Below are positions 6,687 to 10,923 of a stretch of 10,923 nucleotides of DNA, piece by piece (the stretch's first letter is position 1; the number at the start of each line of letters is the position of its first letter). A program made the position numbers and the translations under genes. This DNA comes from CAZAJS01 sp964485635. Lineage in GTDB: Bacteria > Pseudomonadota > Gammaproteobacteria > Francisellales > Francisellaceae. The stretch lies in assembly GCA_964485635.1 (NCBI GenBank), contig CAZAJS010000038.1, positions 1-10,923 of the forward strand. The letters are read 5' to 3'. The notes beneath the pieces were generated by a model. That model worked only from the letters and a program-made list of their open reading frames with translations, was not told the DNA's origin and did not search any database.

Positions 6687-8075
6687 TTATTGAGATGAGT
6701 CTAAATAATCCGATAAAGCATCTTGATTGGCGCTAGTTAAAGCTTTTAAATCATAGCCAGCTTCATTTGGCACCTTGGTAACAAGAAACTGTTGCCCTTC
6801 ATCTAAATAAGCTGTCGCATCAAGGCCGACCTTATCCGTTACGCCATGTTTTCCCGCTGATGGGTCAAGCTTTGAGCCTAAAGCACTTTGAATGACAACT
6901 AAATCACGATGCGCTTCAAAACGGGTAGCAACCGCCCATTCGATTTGATCTTTTTGGTCAATATCAATATCCATATCCACCACGGTGACCATTTTAATAT
7001 CATAATGGCAGCCAAAGGCATTGGCAATCACATTTTTTGCCTGGCCATGCTCGGATTTTTTCATTTGAACCACTAAATGATAACGTCCTTGTCCGCCGAC
7101 CGTTAGCCGTAAGTCTGCAACCGTTGGAAAATTAACACGCATCCGTTGCAAAAGGGTAGCTTCTCGAGGAATACCCCCTAAGAAAATATTTTCTGAGCCT
7201 GATGAATTATTCACACGATAAATTGGTTTTTTTCGGTGTGTAATACAATCAATTTGAATAAATGGCTGCATATCAATGCCACTATAATACTTAGGAAATT
7301 CACCGAATGGGCCTTCAAGGGCACGCATATTCGGTAAAATACGGCCTTCAATCGAAAACTCCGCTTCCGCTGTGATCATCACATCATTAGTCAACGATTT
7401 AACCACCGGTAAGGGTTTTCCTAATAAGGCTCCGGCAACATTGAGCTCACAGTGATCACGTTCAGCAATAGTTTGACTGGCCAGCTCGATGGCCGGATGA
7501 TGACCAATGGTAATGGTTACCGGAAGCGCTTTGTCCTCTGCTTGGGCTTCTTGGTAAAAAGCATGTAAATCACGCGGCAACATTAAAATGCCTAGCTTAT
7601 CCGGTCCATGGACTTGCATTCGATGAATGGCGGCATTCTGTTTGCCAGTTTTTAAATGCAATCCATTAACAATACCCGAAGTGACAAAAGGTCCAGCATC
7701 ATCTTCATGAAGCTGAATCACCGGCATGATTTTTTTCAGGTCAATATCTTTGCCTCGGTAAACGACTTCATGGACGGGGGCTTTGTCTGAATTGACAGGG
7801 GCCCAATCTAATGGATTGGCCGTTGCTGATTGAATGAGTTCTAAAACATCAGATTGTTGGCAATTTAATGCCTCGGCAATCCACTGACGCTGTTGCAGCA
7901 GTCCGGAAACAATGGGTACATCATGGTTTTTAGGGGAGGGGAAAAAGCTCGCTGATACCCCATCTAAACGTTCACATAGGCCCATGATTTCAAAATGGGG
8001 GTCAATCCCTGGTTTAAATGTCCTTAAGCGGCCTTGATTGGCTAAATGCGTTAACCAGTTACGTAAATCACTCAT
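6687..8075 (-). CDS. UbiD-family prFMN-dependent decarboxylase
   Basis: A 462-residue UbiD-superfamily (de)carboxylase, which uses prenylated FMN made by a UbiX-type enzyme to (de)carboxylate aromatic or alpha,beta-unsaturated acids. The metal/prFMN loop reads N147-A-A-I-H-R152 and the catalytic segment E254-G-P-F-G-E259; these have the same spacing as Asn168/Arg173 and Glu277/Glu282 of Aspergillus Fdc1, so the Arg-Glu-Glu network is intact. His171 after LPRDL is a probable further metal ligand. The IHRMQ and LGILMLP segments resemble the aromatic-acid decarboxylases (LpdC/VdcC-like) more than E. coli UbiD, so I do not assign it to ubiquinone synthesis. AGGAG lies 6 bases before the ATG. The start is 30 bp after the stop of the small NHLP-like gene, so the two are co-transcribed. 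No ubiX is in the window. Confidence 0.9.
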   Translation of the reverse strand: MSDLRNWLTHLANQGRLRTFKPGIDPHFEIMGLCERLDGVSASFFPSPKNHDVPIVSGLLQQRQWIAEALNCQQSDVLELIQSATANPLDWAPVNSDKAPVHEVVYRGKDIDLKKIMPVIQLHEDDAGPFVTSGIVNGLHLKTGKQNAAIHRMQVHGPDKLGILMLPRDLHAFYQEAQAEDKALPVTITIGHHPAIELASQTIAERDHCELNVAGALLGKPLPVVKSLTNDVMITAEAEFSIEGRILPNMRALEGPFGEFPKYYSGIDMQPFIQIDCITHRKKPIYRVNNSSGSENIFLGGIPREATLLQRMRVNFPTVADLRLTVGGQGRYHLVVQMKKSEHGQAKNVIANAFGCHYDIKMVTVVDMDIDIDQKDQIEWAVATRFEAHRDLVVIQSALGSKLDPSAGKHGVTDKVGLDATAYLDEGQQFLVTKVPNEAGYDLKALTSANQDALSDYLDSSQ

Positions 8076-8105
8076 GCAAAACTCCTGTTCATTAAAATAT
8101 GGCCG

Positions 8106-8375
8106 TTAATAGTGAAGGCAATCATTTAAGGTGGAAAGCTGTTCTTTGGGATATTGATCACTATCAGCACTCGGTTTTTTGTTAGCCTCGCGTGGCAATC
8201 CGATAAAAATGCCGTAATCATCATGATATTCAACGATTAAACGTTCAGGATCCACGACAGTAATGTCAAAAGAGGCGAGTGTGGCCACGGGATCTTGACA
8301 AAGTTTTTCACGAAAATCAGCATCGGTATTGGCTTTTTGATAAATTTGTTGCATGGTTTCAGAAAGTTGAGCCAT
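8106..8375 (-). CDS. Small NHLP leader-peptide-like protein (nitrile-hydratase-like fold), upstream of the decarboxylase
   Basis: An 89-residue acidic protein whose first 61 residues follow the NHLP pattern (nitrile hydratase alpha-like leader of TOMM/proteusin-type peptides): a helix, then D20-F-R22..L25..D28-P29..L33..F36-D-I, then V-D-P-E-R-L-I-V-E-Y, ending GLP at 59-61. Residues 62-89 are a polar tail (REANKKPSADSDQYPKEQLS...) with one cysteine, Cys86, three residues from the end. In RiPP systems the segment after LP would be the core. Start: the longest frame begins at 8390, but AAGGA (8383-8387) lies 7 bases before the ATG at 8375, which I prefer. No LanM, YcaO, radical-SAM or peptidase/ABC exporter gene is in the window. 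Alternatives are a small accessory subunit of the adjacent decarboxylase, as VdcD-type proteins are (though their CxxC motifs are absent), or a stand-alone domain. Confidence 0.6.
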   Translation of the reverse strand: MAQLSETMQQIYQKANTDADFREKLCQDPVATLASFDITVVDPERLIVEYHDDYGIFIGLPREANKKPSADSDQYPKEQLSTLNDCLHY

Positions 8376-8434
8376 TGATTCATCCTTCATTAAAATGATA
8401 AGGGGGAATGATTAGCCTAACAGGACAAGGCTCG

Positions 8435-8457
8435 AAAAAAAAGTGCTCGGGCCAGCA
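8435..8457 (-). terminator. Hairpin plus T8 tract between the PnuC-like and NHLP-like genes
   Basis: On the minus strand a short stem TGCT/AGCA closes a GGCCCG loop (8444-8457) and is followed by C and eight T (8435-8442), 24 bp after the stop of the transporter gene. The stem is only 4 bp, but the GC-rich position and long T run fit a rho-independent terminator. A wider inverted repeat, CCTAAC (8416-8421) and GTTAGG (8458-8463), encloses it and might form an alternative structure. I see no convincing sigma-70 promoter between this element and the NHLP-like gene. Confidence 0.4.
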
Positions 8458-8481
8458 GTTAGGTCAACTCGCATATCTGAA

Positions 8482-9036
8482 TTAAACTGTTGCAATACGG
8501 GATTTTCTTAATGTATGGGCTTTATCAACACCACGATAAAGCCATATGATGATGCCTAAAATAGAGCTTAATGCAAAAATCACTTGCATCACAAAAATTT
8601 GATAATCATGGTTCATTAAAAACATGATGGCTTCAAAGCAATTTAATACCAATAAAAAGCCCCAATTATAAATACTTCTGACAGCTAATAAAAAAGTCGC
8701 AATTAAGCCCATCGAAGCGACTAAGGTGTCCATAATCGGGGTTGGATCATTCGTGAAATTGGCCATTAAAAATCCAACAATGATCACAACCATGCCATAA
8801 GGGAGCATATGCCACCAACGGAACCGATAAATGCTGGTGTGCCATTTAAAAAAACCGAGTAAACAAATGACAGCAGCAATCGTCCGGATTACGGCATTGG
8901 CATATAGATGTTGCGTGAAAGTCAAATAAGCCATGGAACCAAAAAAGGCTGATCCAAACAGTAAAGTGATGCGTAATCCAATGACTTGAGTCACTTGGCT
9001 AATATATCCTAAAATGGTGACAAAGGTTTCAAACAT
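8482..9036 (-). CDS. pnuC: PnuC-like membrane transporter (nicotinamide riboside/vitamin uptake family)
   Basis: A 184-residue inner-membrane protein with about six to seven hydrophobic segments (roughly 5-25, 26-41, 48-64, 76-92, 102-118, 124-141, 147-167) and a basic C-terminal tail. The second half aligns by eye with E. coli PnuC: D103-T, the run SMGLIATFLLAVR to Arg120, then Y-N124-W125, N132 and Y145, the conserved positions of the PnuC substrate path. The first half shares FFG...LY and a short membrane-reentry GFFKW. PnuC proteins are facilitators that take up unphosphorylated nicotinamide riboside or, in relatives, other B vitamins, trapped by a kinase inside. No NAD or thiamine gene is next to it, so the substrate is open. 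No good ribosome-binding site precedes the ATG. A terminator-like hairpin follows the gene. Confidence 0.7.
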   Translation of the reverse strand: MFETFVTILGYISQVTQVIGLRITLLFGSAFFGSMAYLTFTQHLYANAVIRTIAAVICLLGFFKWHTSIYRFRWWHMLPYGMVVIIVGFLMANFTNDPTPIMDTLVASMGLIATFLLAVRSIYNWGFLLVLNCFEAIMFLMNHDYQIFVMQVIFALSSILGIIIWLYRGVDKAHTLRKSRIATV

Positions 9037-9061
9037 GTAAAGGGCTTCTTTGATTGATGGT

Positions 9062-9077
9062 CTATCGGAACCGATAG
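9062..9077. repeat. Palindrome CTATCGG-AA-CCGATAG before the PnuC-like gene
   Basis: A perfect 7-bp inverted repeat with a 2-bp centre lies 26 bp upstream of the transporter start codon. On DNA it would be an operator-like site for a dimeric repressor; on RNA a 7-bp stem with so small a loop would need to open one pair. It has no T tract, so it is not a terminator. Confidence 0.5.
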
Positions 9078-9157
9078 CCTACAGGTAATGATCGTTAGTG
9101 ACAATGGTATTTGTTAGCAATTGCAAACCATCACATTTGGTTTAATGAGCGATTATC

Positions 9158-9167
9158 GAATCGATTC
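9158..9167. repeat. Perfect 10-bp palindrome GAATCGATTC
   Basis: Second palindrome in the 181-bp spacer before the PnuC-like gene. It has TGATTGAT-type sequence beside it (9169-9176) and TATCGA in common with the neighbourhood. It may be a protein-binding site; no identity can be given. Confidence 0.3.
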
Positions 9168-9191
9168 AATCAATCAACGCCCATTCGATAG

Positions 9192-9207
9192 GCTTTGAAA
9201 TCAAAGC
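9192..9207 (-). terminator. Hairpin GCTTTGA-AA-TCAAAGC after the carboxymuconolactone-decarboxylase-family gene
   Basis: A perfect 7-bp inverted repeat begins 10 bp after the stop codon of the gene at 9218-9745. No T tract follows on the minus strand, so it may be a pause or mRNA 3'-end stabilising stem instead of a true intrinsic terminator. Its position suggests the transcript of the amidotransferase and AhpD-like pair ends or is processed here. Confidence 0.35.
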
Positions 9208-9217
9208 AGGTTAATGG

Positions 9218-9745
9218 CTAAAACTCTAAATCAATTGCAAAGTTTTTACCAATGCGCTGAATAAAGTTACCGGCAGCAACAACAAAACCTAGATCAACAA
9301 TTTGTTGTTCCGAAAAATGTTGTTTCAATGCATCAAATGTTGCTTGTGACGCTTTCACGTGTCGTGTTGTTTCATCAGCAAAGCAAATTACGGCTTGTTG
9401 AGCTTGACTAAAACCCCCATTTTGGCACTCTTGAACGCTTAAATGGGCGACTTGTTGATCAGTTAGGCCCTGTTGTTGCGCTAAAGGTTCATGGTGGCCT
9501 TGACAGTAAGCGCAACCATTGATCCGTGCCACAGTTAAATAAGCAATTTCACGGGTTTGCACATCAATGGATAATTGGCTAAAATATTGGGCTAAAACGC
9601 TGCCCATAGCTTGGGTTGCCGCCGAGGAGTGGCCAACGACTTTGACAATATTAGGCACCATTCCCATGGCTTGTTCCATTTGATCATAAACCTTTTGAGC
9701 CGGTTGGCTGGTTTGCGCTTTTTCCACATAAGTAATACGCGACAT
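9218..9745 (-). CDS. Carboxymuconolactone decarboxylase-family, AhpD-like peroxidase-related protein
   Basis: A 175-residue all-helical cytosolic protein. Its active-site segment is RINGCAYCQGHH, giving Cys78, Cys81 and His85 (CxxCxxxH), and Glu66 lies 12 residues before Cys78, the same arrangement as the Glu118/Cys130/Cys133/His137 proton relay of mycobacterial AhpD. The full redox-active set is therefore kept, which fits a thiol peroxidase or disulfide reductase role and not a lactone decarboxylase. The N-terminal part (VYDQMEQAMGMVPNI...) is typical of the uncharacterized peroxidase-related subgroup. AAGG lies 7 bases before the ATG, immediately after the stop codon of the glutamine amidotransferase gene, so the two are co-transcribed and translationally close. 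Confidence 0.85.
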   Translation of the reverse strand: MSRITYVEKAQTSQPAQKVYDQMEQAMGMVPNIVKVVGHSSAATQAMGSVLAQYFSQLSIDVQTREIAYLTVARINGCAYCQGHHEPLAQQQGLTDQQVAHLSVQECQNGGFSQAQQAVICFADETTRHVKASQATFDALKQHFSEQQIVDLGFVVAAGNFIQRIGKNFAIDLEF

Positions 9746-9761
9746 GATGCAACCTTCTTTT

Positions 9762-10634
9762 TTATGAGTTCAGTAGTGTGTCAGATAAATCATGTAATGA
9801 CAGACTATGATCCGAATCAACAACAACAAGCTGGTTTTCAGCCACGTGATGCCATTCAATTAGATGGTCATTGAGTTTTTCTGAACACACAATGGTACAA
9901 CCTTTTGCCTCATCGGTCCCGACCATATGGACATCGCCATGATCATAGGCAAAACTACTGCCCTGGGCATAGTATAAAGAACTTGCAGGGCCCGAATCTG
10001 GGCGTGATGTATAGCGCGAAATCAACATTTGTCGGCCATTGGTTAAGCATAAATTTAAATGTGATGGGGCGTTATCGCCATAAGTTTGAACAAGTTGGTT
10101 GACTTGTGTGAGCGTTTTTTTAAAAATAGCCACCAAATCATCTGTTGTTGGGTAAGTCAGTTGTTTTAAATGCTGAATCATTAATGCAAAGACATGCTCT
10201 GTATCGGTTTCACCTCTGATACATTCATACGTTGCATCATCTAACTGATGACGTAAATGCCGTTTCACATGAGGGAAATTACCAACGCCACCATTGTGCA
10301 TAAATAGATAATCATTCCAATCAAAGGGGTGGCAATTATTATGGTTTACCCCACCGCCGGTAGAGGCACGAACATGGGCAAAAAAGCAATCGGTTTGCAC
10401 CTTTGAGGCAATATGGTGTAAGTTTTGGTTATTCCAAGCCGGTGTAATAGCTTTAAAAATGGCCGGTTGGGGGGTAATGGCTTTGGCATACCAGCCTAGC
10501 CCAAAGCCATCGCCATTGGTGACATATTGGGTTTCTCGGGCATGAAGGCTTTGATCGACCAAGGAATTGCTTGGCTTCATTAAAACATTATCAATCACAA
10601 TATCATGGCCCATATAGGCAACAAATCGACACAT
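9762..10634 (-). CDS. Class II glutamine amidotransferase, EgtC/Dug3-like
   Basis: A 290-residue Ntn-type amidotransferase. Met1 is followed by the nucleophile Cys2 (MCRF), exposed after Met removal. Further marks are NGDGFGLGWY (40-49), HVRAST (87-92), CHPF (101-104), the oxyanion HNGG (113-116) and GETDTEH (141-147). This domain alone, with no second catalytic domain, matches the EgtC/Dug3/YafJ group: hydrolases of gamma-glutamyl amide bonds, known from ergothioneine synthesis (EgtC) and glutathione breakdown (Dug3). No egtB, egtD or dug partner is in the window, so a general gamma-glutamyl thiol hydrolase role is inferred. Pairing with an AhpD-like redox protein 16 bp downstream supports low-molecular-weight thiol metabolism. 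AAGGAT precedes the ATG with about 8-bp spacing. Confidence 0.87.
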   Translation of the reverse strand: MCRFVAYMGHDIVIDNVLMKPSNSLVDQSLHARETQYVTNGDGFGLGWYAKAITPQPAIFKAITPAWNNQNLHHIASKVQTDCFFAHVRASTGGGVNHNNCHPFDWNDYLFMHNGGVGNFPHVKRHLRHQLDDATYECIRGETDTEHVFALMIQHLKQLTYPTTDDLVAIFKKTLTQVNQLVQTYGDNAPSHLNLCLTNGRQMLISRYTSRPDSGPASSLYYAQGSSFAYDHGDVHMVGTDEAKGCTIVCSEKLNDHLIEWHHVAENQLVVVDSDHSLSLHDLSDTLLNS

Positions 10635-10672
10635 AGCGCATCATCCTTTTTGAATTAAGTCATCTAGTCTCA

Positions 10673-10702
10673 AGGATAGTGCAAAATATGCTGTTGTGTC
10701 AT
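10673..10702 (-). promoter_or_regulatory. Putative promoter of the amidotransferase/AhpD-like operon
   Basis: On the minus strand ATGACA (10697-10702, five of six matches) and TATCCT (10673-10678, four of six) are 18 bp apart, leaving a leader of about 35 nt before the start codon at 10634. Moderate quality; no operator-like palindrome overlaps it. Two TGATTGAT octamers lie just upstream at 10718-10725 and 10744-10751. Confidence 0.3.
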
Positions 10703-10772
10703 GCTGATTGCTTTTTTTGATTGATACTTCGTTGATTATCATCTGATTGATTCCAAAACAGGCCATGTGATT

Positions 10773-10923
10773 ATGCATCAAACCTATTCAAACTTTGGAA
10801 GCTTGGAGAATCGCTATGGTTCAGCGGTTGCTTTGATTATAATTGATGGCCAGCCACTTCTATTTGTTGCTTACTGTGGTTTATATAAAATATTAAACAG
10901 GTATTTATCAAATCATTGCTACC
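10773..10923 (+). CDS. Possible partial gene running off the right edge (unrecognised)
   Basis: A plus-strand frame is open from 10725 to the end of the window, with an ATG at 10773 and 50 codons after it. The peptide contains a hydrophobic run (SAVALIIIDGQPLLFVAYCGLY). There is only a weak, distant AGG upstream, the composition is not clearly coding and I recognise no family. It may be the start of a divergent gene or a chance open frame; the rest of 10635-10923 holds the minus-strand promoter and nothing else I can support. Confidence 0.2.
   Translation, partial: MHQTYSNFGSLENRYGSAVALIIIDGQPLLFVAYCGLYKILNRYLSNHCY

Noticed and set aside
6687..8075. Assignment of the decarboxylase as the ubiquinone-pathway ubiD
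   Set aside because: Catalytic residues are UbiD-family, but the loop sequences and length resemble the broader aromatic-acid decarboxylase branch, and no ubiquinone gene is nearby.
9037..9217. A known NAD+ riboswitch in front of the PnuC-like gene
   Set aside because: I can see several inverted repeats but not the conserved loops of the NAD+-I or NAD+-II classes; I keep only the unspecific observation of dyads.
9762..10634. An ergothioneine biosynthesis cluster around the EgtC-like gene
   Set aside because: None of the neighbours resembles EgtB, EgtD, EgtA or EgtE; only the amidotransferase domain is shared.

Overview
The window looks like an ordinary chromosomal stretch of a moderately AT-rich (roughly 40% G+C by eye) Gram-negative bacterium, most likely a gammaproteobacterium. 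Pointers are a periplasmic Cu/Zn superoxide dismutase with a Sec signal peptide, a full-length Uup-type ABC-F ATPase, a YheT-type alpha/beta hydrolase, a YeeZ-type SDR protein and a small outer-membrane beta-barrel. I cannot name the genus. No rRNA, tRNA, insertion sequence or CRISPR array is visible.

Left part (1-1732, genes on +): an orphan ribbon-helix-helix antitoxin-like protein with a strong extended -10 promoter and its own terminator-like hairpin, but no toxin gene after it; then a 2H-type cyclic phosphodiesterase, a 268-bp spacer holding what looks like the decayed 3' end of a minus-strand gene, and sodC. sodC converges on uup (minus, 1763-3661). An outer-membrane beta-barrel gene (minus, 3785-4417) lies upstream of uup and is divergent from a YheT-like hydrolase (plus, 4653-5600). 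The 223-bp divergent spacer has good promoters in both directions and a 12-bp perfect palindrome over the plus-strand -35. A YeeZ-like SDR gene (plus, 5821-6669) converges on the right-hand block.

Right part (6687-10634, all minus): in transcription order, a Cys2-nucleophile class II glutamine amidotransferase of EgtC/Dug3 type, a carboxymuconolactone-decarboxylase-family protein with the full AhpD-type Glu/CxxC/His relay (16 bp away, certainly co-transcribed), a PnuC-like vitamin/nucleoside transporter, a small protein resembling the nitrile-hydratase-like leader peptide (NHLP) family, and a prFMN-dependent UbiD-family decarboxylase 30 bp after it. A hairpin plus T8 tract between the transporter gene and the NHLP-like gene suggests that the last two genes form their own unit.

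The most unusual association is the NHLP-like small protein coupled to a UbiD-family decarboxylase without any recognisable RiPP maturation or export gene in the window. It may be a natural-product precursor, or a small accessory subunit comparable in position to the small D subunits of vdcBCD-type decarboxylase operons. Other items worth a second look are the decayed coding fragment at 979-1155, the palindrome-rich leader of the PnuC-like gene, a serine in the nucleophile elbow of the hydrolase, and a TGATTGAT octamer that recurs in the intergenic spacers.
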